Shown here in pieces: positions 32,260 to 42,394 of a stretch of DNA of 64,000 nucleotides. How positions within the stretch are numbered: the first letter of the stretch is position 1; each line of letters opens with the position of its first letter. The stretch comes from Cercophora sp. LCS_1 (lineage: Eukaryota > Ascomycota > Sordariomycetes > Sordariales > Lasiosphaeriaceae), in contig JAPZLL010000040.1 in assembly GCA_036250225.1 (NCBI GenBank), positions 124,001-188,000 of the forward strand, written 5' to 3'. The position numbers were made by a program, and so were the translations under genes. The notes under the pieces were generated by a model. It did no database searches. It had not been told where the DNA came from and saw only the letters and a list, made by a program, of their open reading frames with translations.

Positions 32260-33319
32260 CTTCGGCTTGGTGTTTCGTCACGGGGTTTCAGCGGTGTTGA
32301 ATGTTGATGTTTTTAGTTGCCTAGGAAAGGTGGAGTGGTGTTTGATGGAGGTCTAGAGGTAAGGCTCGGGAAAGCATTCATGATGAGAAGTGGCGCCCTA
32401 TTTATGCCCTCCTGACGACTCACTCTTGTTAAGCGACAGCTTACCATCGGATTACAAGTTGTGTGCGGCACCTCTCATTGCCCCTGAGTGATTCATGAAA
32501 TCGCAACTGTATGAATTGGATGATGAATGTTCACAACAAGGAAGGTTGCCACTTATTTGGGCACTTTACTCAAGCTGGTGAGGCTAGGAACGGTCAAGTT
32601 CTCTCTCAGAGACGGAACTCCCTGAGAAGCGCTCCGATTATTTGGGCCGCTCCTTTGTTCGTGATCCCCTTTCTAGTTTCCATCCTCACGTTGAATGACG
32701 CAAACCGACCGTTATCCCGCGCTGGCAACTTCTGACTCAGTATTTTGGCATGTAGGAGTTCTTTTCCGACCCTCGAGGGTGTGTTGTGGTGCGGGTCGTG
32801 AATATTCAGACCAGCCATACAGGTTACCAACGTATCTACCTAGTTGCTGTGACCGTATCGCAAACCTCAAGCTCACCATCCAATTATCCTCAATTCTCGT
32901 TGATAATGTCATTCCCGCCTGATTTCAAATTCTAAAGAGTTCCAAAGGTCAGGCGTTATACCTGCTGGTAGGAGCCCTCGCAAAGCCCTCACTGGGATCT
33001 TCTTGTTCTTAAAATCATCACTTCTTTGACATTCTAGTAAATCATCGCTATCTTGACCTTCCACTTGAGAAGGTATATGCCCCGCAACCACCTGGTAAGG
33101 GCATATTCCCAGATACCCCAAACTCCAGCCCGCTCTTGACGAGTGACTCGTAACCCACCTCAGTTGCCGTGCTTCCGAATAAGGTACTTACCTTTTATTC
33201 ACACACTCCCCAGTTCAAACAACACCCCAGTTCAAGCCTGCCTGGTTGGGTCGTCACTCATCCTATGCCCCTTTAGCGAAGGGTTGGACAAGGTAGGTAC
33301 ACTCCCGTCTCGGCCAGCC
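32260..33319. other. intergenic containing one copy of a diverged repeat
   Basis: 1060 bases without a supported gene. The stretch about 32541-32830 aligns by eye with about 35588-35850 (shared TTGGGC, TAGGAAC-GTCAA, GTTTCCATCCT and TGAGTCAGT-like words in the same order). Both copies lie upstream of minus-strand family genes. Confidence 0.4.
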
Positions 33320-35232
33320 TCAATCGTAGTACCACGCACTCTCATCCTCCTCCTCCTCCTCGGGTTGCTTGAAGTATCAATGTTAGCGGTTGTTTAAATC
33401 AATAATAGAAAGAAAGAAATAGCGTAACCCATGTCCTAAAATTCGTAGCACCCGTAAGGTTCATGTTCTGCTGCGGCTGCGCTGAATATGCACCTTGCCC
33501 GTAAGAAACCTGATACGACGCCATGGAGGGCCCTCTGGAAACAGTGGTCGGCCCACCGAACGACGCGCCTGCTCCAGCCGGCGACGGGTTTGTGTACCCA
33601 GGCCAGTTACCACCCTGGTTGTTGTACTGATTATATTGCTGTCGGACTGGTGGCTGGGGCTGGCAGTAACTGGCCGAGGCGGCGGGCATTGTGCTTGTCG
33701 GAGCTGCTTCGGGTTAGTCTACAACTCGAGCCAAATATGCTAGTCCGTTCTTACTTCTTCTGGACGGTTGGTTACCTGCCAGAGTAGTAATAGTAGCACC
33801 TGTGGTTTTTGGCGATTTCCCCTTCGCTTTCGCTTTGGAACCTTTCTTGGACGACGAAGACCTGGAGGCCCTTGTTGTTGCGCTTCCAAACCGTGAGGCA
33901 CCAGGACGGCCGCCTCCTGCATCCGGACTGGGCGCTCCGGGGGGTGTCGCGAACCGGGATGGATAAGTCTCGGGACCGGGTGTGCTGTAGTCTAAGTTGT
34001 CTTCCTCGCGAAACGACCACACCATGCTGTCGTCTCGATGTGCGGAGTCCGACTTGGATGACTGACGGCTGGGGGGACTTCCCGAAGACGCTCGAGAGGG
34101 GGCAATCCTGTTGCTAGCCGCGCTGCGAGGTCGCGAACCGCGCTGTCGGGAGGGAGGTCTAGTAGGACTGTTGCCGGCAAACATTGGGGCCGGACTACTG
34201 GTTCGTGGCATGCCGACAAAGGGGCTCGTCGGTCTGCTGGTTCCCGCTATGGCCATGGCCATGCTTCCTGAAGTAAGACGGTTGTCCCCGCCTATGCCGA
34301 TCGTTGAGGTGTTGATTCCTCTGGTGATGGATTCCACGGTTGCCGGGATCCGGTCTGGTGGCCGTTGGGTTCCCCCACGTCCAAGCTGTGACGGCATGGA
34401 CACATCAGGGCCTGTTCTTACCCGCTTCATTTCATGTTGTGATCCGCCGAAATCGGGAGGCGAGCCGGCCGGTCTTCGTTGTGGCTGGATGCTCGGAGCT
34501 TGGGCTGGTTGTTGGGCGCTGGGAGGAAGGTCGCGGAAACCAAACGGCTGGTAGCTCCGAGCGATTGCGACGGACGGCGGAGATCTTGGTTGACTCCCAG
34601 GGGCCGAAGACATGGGAAGGTTGCTGGTACGGGCAGGTTGCATTGACCGCGAATCGCGAGCTGGTTGACGACCTGGATCGACCTGGATCGACCTGGACAA
34701 ACCCAGGTCCGCCCAGTACTAGGTTTTGTTGAGTCGCAGAAGTTTGGTGCTGACCTCCCGCGGCCTTCTCCCTTTTCTCTTTAAGTTTTTGGGTGCTCTC
34801 TTTGGCCACCTGCAAATCGATCGATAATTAGCTTTGTGTCTTGCCACTGGGCATGTCATTGCTCAGGGTCAACCTGAGATACCCGAGGTAGGAAGGGGTA
34901 GTTACTTCTTGCTGGCATTTTGTTGCGCCGCAGGATTTAACCCCTGGCCTACTCCGTCGGGGTGCTTTAACTCTACAACCGGGGGCTCCAATTAGACATG
35001 TGTGCTGACAATAGCCTCTGGTTAGCTCTGGCGTTGTAGCAGCAGTGGGTTGGTGAGTGTTTTCGTGTCTTACAACGACCAGACAATGCTTGTTATCTTG
35101 CTGAGTGTACCAGTTGCATGTCGGGACCCTGCACTTCGTCCAGTCTCTAACATCCGGGTAGCCATTGGCATCTCGAGAGACTTTGTCGGGTTCGTCAAAT
35201 TTACGGTTTCGCAGGTCGTTTGGGTCTGACAT
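33320..35232 (-). CDS. Cys/His-module protein 1 with disordered body (517 aa)
   Basis: Unrecognised family. Six exons: 35232-35074, 35004-34906, 34809-34755, 34672-33755, 33703-33429, 33367-33320. The N-terminal module reads WTKCRVPTC, then KHCLVV, exon break, HTCLIGAPGC and SCGATKC; spacing C-x4-C-x10-C-x3-H-x-C-x6-C-x14-C-x4-C, zinc-binding in style. A short helical exon (VAKESTQKLKEKREKAAG) follows, then 300 residues of Ser/Pro/Arg-rich disorder with a basic KKGSKAKAKGKSPK, a Gln/Tyr/Gly-rich exon, and an acidic end EEEEEDESAWYYD. The third intron is weak: three tandem CCAG acceptors in a 10-base repeat, of which only one keeps frame. The gene parallels the one at 36273-38351 exon by exon. 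Confidence 0.58.
34671..34700. repeat. 10-bp tandem repeat at a splice acceptor
   Basis: ACCTGGATCG is present at 34671-34680 and 34681-34690, followed by the variant ACCTGGACAA at 34691-34700. On the coding (minus) strand each unit ends CCAG before GT, giving three alternative acceptors in different phases. Confidence 0.6.
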
Positions 35233-36272
35233 CGGTGCAAGACGACAACCACCGAAGCTAGCTCTGGTCCTACTAACTGCCCGGGCCCAAAAGGCCTTCG
35301 GGGCCTGGAAAAACGGACTCTGAGAACTACAAAGTCAGAACCGTCGTGTGGTGCTGAGGCCGGAACCGTGCGGATGCTCTCGTGATCTTGATGCTTTGTC
35401 GCCGGTCGGGAGACAGCTGAGTCTTGACCAAGAGGGTGGTGTGTCGAGGAAGGTTATAGTTCTTAGAATCTTGGGCATGGTTGCGTGGTGGACGTGGCAT
35501 TTGTACTAGTAGACAGTGAGTCAGGGCGAGATACGCATCCCGTGTGCAGTGAGCACTATGATTTTCAGAGGGAAAAAAAGCACTCAAGGAAAGTTGGCAC
35601 TACATTGGGCGCTTTGTTCGACTGATAACGTTAGGAACAGTCAAAGTTCTCCCTTGACTGTTAGAGACGGGGCTACCCCTTTGTTTGCAATGCCCTTCCC
35701 AGTTTCCATCCTATATATTAAATAACGCAATAGCGACTAGTATTTCACGCCCCAGCTGTTGAGTCAGTCTTTGTGTGCAAAAATGATCGTCTGACCTTGA
35801 AGGACATGCTGTAATGTGGGCTGTGAGAATATCCGGGCCAGCAACGCTAGGTCATCGGGTTGGTTGTCATGCCGTGTGGCAACCGCGGTTGGCGGTCTAC
35901 CGGTTTCATGCCCGAAATTTCTGCATCAGATCAGAGGTCTTATTACACTTTACATTTTGGTATCTTCAATCTGCCGTGACAGTTCCAGTTTCTATCAAAG
36001 CACCTCACATAGTTTCCTCTTCTGGCTGTTTCTAAATTATAACTTCATTCATGCTACGGCACATAACCGCTATCTTCCTCTCCCACTCGAGGTTCCACGC
36101 CCTATAAATATTGCTCCTAATGTCTCCCGGTTTCTGCCCGCTCGCTCTTGACGGTGGGAATTATAAGACTAACCCCCCTGAAGGAACGCACCTCCTTCAA
36201 GTACCCAAAAATTATCCATCGCTCTGAATCTACAAACTTCAGGTCCCCGTCGATCCATCTGCCGTGGGACCC
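35233..36272. other. intergenic containing the second copy of the diverged repeat
   Basis: 1040 bases, no supported gene. About 35588-35850 aligns with 32541-32830. It probably includes the promoter of the gene at 33320-35232 and the terminator of the next one. Confidence 0.4.
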
Positions 36273-38351
36273 TCAACGAGAACCACGCCCAGCACCAGGC
36301 TGCCCCGGGGGGAAGTACGCATTGGGATCTTTGGGATCATTGGGATCGTAATCCTCGTAATGATGAGAGCCCTGAGGGTTATGATATGCCCCAGACCCTC
36401 CCTGAGAGCCTTGGGAAGCTAGATGTGAAAAGGCCGCACTCGACTATGCCATAGCCACACTCCCTGATCGTGCGCCGTACGTGCCATAAGTGGGAGCTGC
36501 CGTGGCTGCTGTTCTGACCCTGAAGCTGGACTGGCTTCCTCCATCGTGAGAGTAAGCCACAGAACCTGGTTGGCTGTTGAAGCTTCCGCCAAAGCTGCTC
36601 TGACTGTAGCCTTGGCTGTAACCTTGGTGGTAGGTTGGGTCGTAGGTATTGTCCATCATACCGGGTTCTGTATTCTATTAGTATTTCACACGGTTAGGGT
36701 GATGGATTGGTCAACCTGCCTTCTGACAAGCCCTGGTCAGTCCAGGCTGGCGCAGTGGTGTCGGATGTTCTCCCCTTTCCTTTCTTTCCGCTTTTGGGAC
36801 CTTTTTGGGCTGGGGGCTTTGGCGTCTCTTTTCTGGATAAAGGCTTTGGAGTCCCTCTTGGTGCGGTACTGGCTCGCGAGACCCGTCTGGACTCAGCTGG
36901 CGCAGGTGTTGGGAACCGAGATGAGACAGGCGGGGGTGTTCTTAAGTCCGGTGACGGTGAAGGTGGCCAGTAGATGGGTGTTGGCGCGAAGTTACGGCCT
37001 GGATCTATCGGGTCAGAGATAAATGAATGCGGAATAGCTGGCCTTTGTATGGACCTGTTGCTAGCCGCACTCGAAGGCCTGTAGCCGCCACCGGAGCCCT
37101 GCCGCGCTGCTCCTGGTGTTGGAGTCCCTGATCTGCTGCCGACGATTGGGGGTTTTGGGGAGTTTGACCTGGATCCCGACCCGGATGATGAGTAGGAGGC
37201 CATTCCAGTACCCGCGGGAAATAATTCGTAGTCGTCGCTTTGGGATGGCTTGGGAGAGTTCCGTGGGGATGGACGTCGAGAAGACAGTGTAGATTGGAGA
37301 CGCGCAGTCATAGGCAACGTCTCGCTGAGGACTTCTCGGGACTGTGACCCCCTAGGTGAATTTTGACGCGTCGTTCCCTTGGAGGACGGCGAGCTGGTGG
37401 CTATTCTGTTCATGGGGAACGATGAATCGTCGTCATGCGTGAGACTCGCAGGGGCAGGTCGGCTTCTCTGGCCAGATGCCCTTGTCAACTGAGCGTTCGG
37501 GTCGAACCCTCCCAGGCTGATGTACTCGTTCACATGTGTGCGTCCTGCAGCTGCCGGACTTGGACCAGGGGAAGGTTGCACTGGTGGCAGCGGGGGTGGT
37601 GTGGGAAATTCGTTGAGGGAACGCCCAACATATCCGGCTCGTGGAACGGGCCCTGCCGTAGCAGTAAGGGACATGGTGTCTATCCCAGTGGTGATACCAG
37701 AAACCCCCCCTGTACTAGTACCGAGGTTTGCCTTTTTTGCTGTAGGCTCGCTCCCTGAAGGTGCCGGGTGTGGTGGCCGTTTTGGCAAAGGTTGATTAGC
37801 GGAACCCTGTCCCGGCTTCCATAGGTGTAGTTTTTTCTATTTTACAATGTAAGCCCCCTGTTTGGCAGCGGTTGTGTATGAAGACAACTTACCGGGGGGT
37901 TGACACCAGGCTTCAAGCCCTGTGCTCTCTGATCGGCCTATTGACAAGTTGACAATCAGCCTTATATTCCGCGGAGCCTAATGTATGGACGTGGCCATCT
38001 CTGAGATGGTGGACTCACAATCTTCTTACATTCGCGAGCACCGCAGGACCTGTTCGTAGCGACATACTTAGGCTTCTTGCACCCATTTATCCCACATGTG
38101 TGCTAATGGTGCGCCCTCGGTCAGTTTCAGTCTCTAAATGAAGGATGAGAAATTGCTGTTGCGTGGCCCACATATTTCAAACAGGTTGGCTCCCCCATCT
38201 TATGTTCGGCTTGTATATGCCTGCCCAGGGTGACGCAGCGGCATTTACCGACAGCACAATTCTTCCAACCTATGAAGTCCCAGTTTCCCTGGGCGTTTCG
38301 ACGTGCTTTCTCGGGTTCATCAAATTCCCAGTCTTGGTCGCCCGGCGCCAT
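36273..38351 (-). CDS. Cys/His-module protein 2 with disordered body (592 aa)
   Basis: Paralog of the gene at 33320-35232. Exons 38351-38172, 38102-38019, 37937-37893, 37836-36720, 36667-36461 and 36418-36273. The module reads WKNCAVGKC, PTCLKY, exon break, HTCGINGC and SCGAREC. The first intron is 69 nt and phase 0, like its paralog. Exon 4 encodes 370 residues of Ser/Pro/Thr-rich disorder with a basic KKGKGR; exon 5 is Tyr/Gly/Gln-rich (HQGYSQGYSQSSFGG); exon 6 ends HHYEDYDPNDPKDPNAYF. Joining exon 4 to exon 5 in frame needs a GC donor (AAG|GCAGGT, 36719) with an ACAG acceptor, phase 1 as in the paralog; the two nearby GT donors break the frame. The last intron is 42 nt. The initiator MAPGDQ at 38351 is chosen by analogy with MSDPND; the frame is open further upstream. 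Confidence 0.55.
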
Positions 38352-39608
38352 CGTTGCGATATGACAGCCGCTGAGCCGTGTCAAGGTCCTGGTGCAGTGT
38401 CCAGTGCAGAGATTCGAGGAGCCTGCGAGACAGTTCAACGTAGGGTTTCGGGGACGCTTTGAGGATACCGACCTAGCTTGAACAGCAAAGGGGAAGTCGA
38501 GTGACAGGCAGGAGAATAACTTGTCGAGGACGAAGCTGTTGGTGTTCGTGGCCCTAGGCATGCATGGTTGCAAAGAGAGAAAAAAATAGCGGTGTATTTA
38601 TACGAGTGGGCAAGCTGTGAGGGCGAGGCACGTCCCTCCACCTGAAGCAATCTTAGATGCTCTTCTGGTGTTGGTCCGAAGAGCAGTTGGATCACACGGA
38701 GGTCGCGATATTCATGGGAATAGAAGAGACAAGTTACACAAAGTTCACCATGCAACCCAGCCCCCCGGGCCGGTAGTCCAACAAAGTTGGGATACCGAGC
38801 CAAATAAAGAAGGACACTCACTGTAGGAGGCAGTCCTGGCATCCAAAGTAGCTGAAAGGATTGCACATGTGACCTGGCACTCTCAAGTTGGCAGGGTATA
38901 AGGGGAGAGAGAACGAACAGGTGATATAATATGCGCAAAAAGGGAGGGGGATGATATATACTCGGTATGGAAGTTGGGACAACATCTGCCATGACTGCCG
39001 TCAAGCCCACGTCGTCAGACTCCATGTCATTGCAGAGTTTGATCGCAAAACACAAACAAAATGACGCCAGTCTGCCACATGCAATTAACCAAATCTGGCA
39101 CCGCGAATGTCTCATCCCGTCCGTCACCCTGGGATTAGGATAGCAAAGTGGGCAAGAAATAATGGAGACAGAGACAAAGGTTTGTGTAGGGATCCGATAT
39201 ATAGGTTCCTACGACTGAAGCTGATCTTGAGGGTCCTGAAACCCAGCTCATCCCGTCACAATCGTGACTGACATTCTCAAGAGGAAGATTGACGCAAGAT
39301 GATTCACTCATCTGATCAGGACTTCCAATCTTGCGCCTGACACTCACAAGGTTGAAATCTAATGGTGAGTTATGGGACTGCAGCTCAAGAAGAGCTCTGT
39401 TTTTCGCACATCGCTTCCACACAGGCATTGCTGTAGGGCCAGGGTCACGCATGGGTGCAGTGTCAAAACAAAAATGCACTCTGCGAAAAATAGACTCCTT
39501 CTGTATTCACTACGCTATGTTCTGCCAGGGATGGCCCCCCACATGTGCGCTTAACACGCTAATCAAACCCCCGTCCCCAGCCTCACAAGTCGGCATCCAC
39601 CGCCTCCT
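38352..39608. other. intergenic
   Basis: 1257 bases. A 230-codon open frame on the minus strand (39127-38435) has no domain, no compatible splice and an odd composition, so it is not called. Nothing else recognised. Confidence 0.35.
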
Positions 39609-40311
39609 TCAGTTCTCATCCTCAATGAGCCACATGCCAGTCAACGGGGGGGAAAGAATGACGCAAGAGCACTTCATTTCGGAGTGGGAGACTTGGAACA
39701 TCCTGTGTGTGCACTTCGCGCACCATGGGGGACGCACATTGTCGTTTGCTGCCCTGCGAGAAAGACTGCCCGAGTATGTGACGTACTAAAGACGCCATTC
39801 AGCACGCACACAGTACCAATGGAAAGGGAGAAAGCCAGCTTACACACGAGGCCAATTTGAACGGTCTGGGTATCAAACCAGGCCATTCCCGGAGCCCGGA
39901 CGAAGCTTTTGCCTTAGGAACAGCAGGCGCTGGGTTGCCAGTAGACTCTGGGTTGCCAGTAGGCGCTGGGTTGCCAGTAGGCAGTGGGTCGCCAGCAGGC
40001 ACTGGGTCGCCAGCTGGCGCTGGTTTGCTAGCAGGCCCTGGGTTGTTCTGTGGGGTAGCTTCTGTTGGAGAAATCAGAAAACCGCGCTCACAGCACTCAA
40101 TGCAAAGCTGGGCGCTGGCACGTTTCTGCCGTAAGCATCCAGGCATAGGACATCTGTGCTATACGGGCCAATCTTGGTTAGCTAAAGCAGCGGCGAGAGA
40201 ATGGATAAGTATAGGCCTGCTCCTTACCAGGTAGCAAAGCCTGGAGTTGGACACCTGATAGTTCGTGCAACCGTGTATCCAGCACCTCGGTTGCTGAGGA
40301 GGATCCGACAT
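39609..40311 (-). CDS. Cys/His-module protein 3, two modules (191 aa)
   Basis: Exons 40311-40228, 40158-39844 and 39785-39609. It starts MSDPPQQ like the 517-residue paralog (MSDPND). Module 1: CWIHGC, RLCYL, exon break, HRCPMPGC and LCIECC, spacing C-x4-C-x10-C-x2-H-x-C-x4-C-x10-C-x2-C. The intron inside it is again exactly 69 nt, phase 0. A six-residue repeat follows (GDPVPA, GDPLPT, GNPAPT, GNPEST, GNPAPA), encoded by an 18-bp minisatellite. Exon 3 carries module 2, WCAKCTHRM...MKCSC, spacing C-x2-C-x13-C-x-C, shared with the gene at 42395-43036. Soluble; function unknown; possibly metal binding. Confidence 0.58.
39934..40041. repeat. 18-bp minisatellite, about six copies
   Basis: Units of the type GTTGCCAGTAGGCGCTGG repeat head to tail with substitutions. 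Because the period is a multiple of three it keeps frame and gives a Pro-Thr/Ala-Gly-Asn/Asp hexapeptide repeat in the overlapping gene. No spacers of CRISPR type. Confidence 0.75.
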
Positions 40312-40903
40312 TGTATCTGAGTTCTGTTGATGGACCAAGTTCTGATACGGTGGGAGTCCAAGGGCTGGAATCGGACACTCGAGGACAATTCGAGTCCGGT
40401 GCTCGGAGGGGAGCTATCGATCTGGAGGCAGGCGCGCGACGTGGAAAGTGCTGGTTGTTTTCGTCTGGGGTCGTATCGGCAATCTGCTGCCGCAATGTAT
40501 TGTATGTTTGCGTCACTGAGATACTTGTCGATGTGGTGCTTGGTTAATTCTCTGCGCTCCTGGTTTGGGGGAGGAAGAAGAAGAGCGAATCCAGACGCCA
40601 AATCTGGGGCCCGCATGTCTGGTGCTCCGAGCTGCCCCTGCCCTCCACTGGATTGCGTGGGAAGGTGTGCTGCTGAAGGTGAGTGACGGTCGTCCTTACC
40701 ACCATTGCGCTGTCTCATGTACCAAGGTACCTAGGTGCCTGTCTTGGTGGCAAAACTGTCGGGCTGCTGTCCCTATCCCGATTTGGCAAGCGCGTGATGG
40801 ATCGGCGAGTTCGCACCCGTCGCAGAAATATCCAGGCAGGCGCAAATCAGGGATTCATTTTTTTTTTCGCAGATGCTATCCTGGGCCATGCGTCAACATC
40901 AAA
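40312..40903. other. intergenic
   Basis: 592 bases. Open frames here are antisense or out-of-frame extensions of neighbouring exons. No gene recognised. Confidence 0.4.
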
Positions 40904-41542
40904 TCACAAGCCACCCTCGTCGTTCTTTCCCTTCAACGCAGCCCACTCGCCCTCCAACAACCCAAACAAGACGTGATCATGCCACTTGCCCCTGAAAAGC
41001 AACGACTCCCGCCTCACGCCCTCGTTGACGAACCCAATCCGCTCATACAGCCTCACTGCACCCTCATTGAACGAAAACGCCGTCAACCGGATAGAATGCG
41101 CACCCGCCATCTCGAAACCCCAGTCCAGCGCCCACTTGATCGCCTCGGTGCCGTATCCCTTGCGTTGGAACTTGGGCGCAATCATGATACCTAGGTGCAG
41201 CGACCGATGGTGGCGCACAGTGTGGTTGCAGTCAACAGATAGCGACCCGATCATGGTTGGTTCGTTATCGCCCTCGGGGAGGAGATAGATCATGACGCAG
41301 AGCATGGTGTCGTTTGGCGCAGTATTGTCTCTGTCGACTTCGGCCAGGCGGGGCGGGGAGAGCAGACGACTAGTGACTTGGGCATAGGTATCCGAGCCGG
41401 AGAGCATGAGGTCGCGCATAAAGGTTTTTTCTTCGTCGGTGTTGTTGCGACCGCGGTAGAGCAGGCGTGCGGATTGGAAAAGGTTGCTTGTCGACATGGT
41501 GAATCTTGACGAGTCTGGAAAGTGGAGAGTTGTTTCGATCAT
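40904..41542 (-). CDS. GNAT-family N-acetyltransferase (212 aa)
   Basis: Acetyl-CoA-dependent transferase of the RimJ/RimL-like GNAT type; substrate unknown. Single exon. Core motifs: LFQSARLLYR at the N-terminus, HHRSLHLGIMIAPKFQRKGY with the acetyl-CoA loop KFQRKGYGTEA (R/Q-x2-G-x-G/A), and AVRLYERIGFVNEG typical of the C-terminal half. The ATG at 41542 is the most upstream; an internal ATG at 41497 (MSTSNLF) starts closer to the conserved part and could be the true start. It lies among the Cys/His-module genes but shows no relation to them. Confidence 0.82.
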   Translation of the reverse strand: MIETTLHFPDSSRFTMSTSNLFQSARLLYRGRNNTDEEKTFMRDLMLSGSDTYAQVTSRLLSPPRLAEVDRDNTAPNDTMLCVMIYLLPEGDNEPTMIGSLSVDCNHTVRHHRSLHLGIMIAPKFQRKGYGTEAIKWALDWGFEMAGAHSIRLTAFSFNEGAVRLYERIGFVNEGVRRESLLFRGKWHDHVLFGLLEGEWAALKGKNDEGGL

Positions 41543-42394
41543 GGGCACTGGAACGCAGTTGGGATATTGGAATGAGCTGCAACCCCGCCTGGGTGCGAGG
41601 CTCGGTTTATATTCGAGCAGACTTGCGGCGCAGTCAAGTCGTCAACCGGATATTTGGTCCCGGCTGGTGGAATGCTTGGTTCACCTTCCTGTTGAGTTGT
41701 TGACGTTTGTCCGACGTATCGGCTGTCCGCGCCGACGGTACTATGGGCCTTTCTTTGTTACATTGATGCGCTTGCTCCAGTGCCGTAGAACTTGAGCCAA
41801 CCACTCTGGATTTCGGCGGGTTTGGCAGATGTTTGTCGATGGTCGTGATGGACAACCTGCAGGTTGATGCGACGCCCGTGTTGCAGTCTTGACCCAAAGG
41901 TGGGTAGGTTTGGATATGACGTGTGAAACCGGTGTTCCTACTGGCGCAACGGGCGCAGTTGATCTAGTTTCGGATCAAAATTCTTTGCAAGATATCAGAC
42001 GCCGCGCTGGTTGCTTCCAAGATACCCTTGACGAGCCAGGGCTTACGAGCCATCGTTTTCAACGAGATTCGATGGACCGTATTCAGGGCGACGCTGTGAA
42101 AGAAACGAGGCCTGGGCCAGACAGAGATCCTTTCAATTCCCGGAATATCCCATCTTTTCTGTCCTGGCCTTTCCTGGGCTTTTGGGGGTCTGCTGTCAAA
42201 CTCCGCCACCATGACTCTACTAGAGCTTCATCCAAATACATCCCGAAAAACTGTCCGCTCCAGTCACCATATCTATAAGGGAGCGTGTTCTCCCCTGACC
42301 CAGAGACATGGAGACCAACCAGGCAACGCGCTCAGAACTATCTCAGTTACCTATCTATTCTCTGCTACTTGAGCTAACGTGGATCGAATCATAG
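41543..42394. other. region that should hold the 5' part of the next gene
   Basis: 852 bases. The gene at 42395 opens with an exon that in its paralogs is preceded by an exon encoding C-x4-C...C. No such Cys pattern with a usable donor was found here. A possible 50-nt intron (42345-42394, GAGCTAAC branch, TAG acceptor) would attach a Cys-free leader. Confidence 0.35.

Noticed and set aside
38435..39127. 230-codon minus-strand frame upstream of a Cys/His-module gene
   Set aside because: No domain, no fitting splice to the downstream exons and irregular composition; probably chance.
39934..40041. Regular 18-bp repeats as a CRISPR array
   Set aside because: Units are contiguous with no spacers, keep reading frame, and the genome is eukaryotic.
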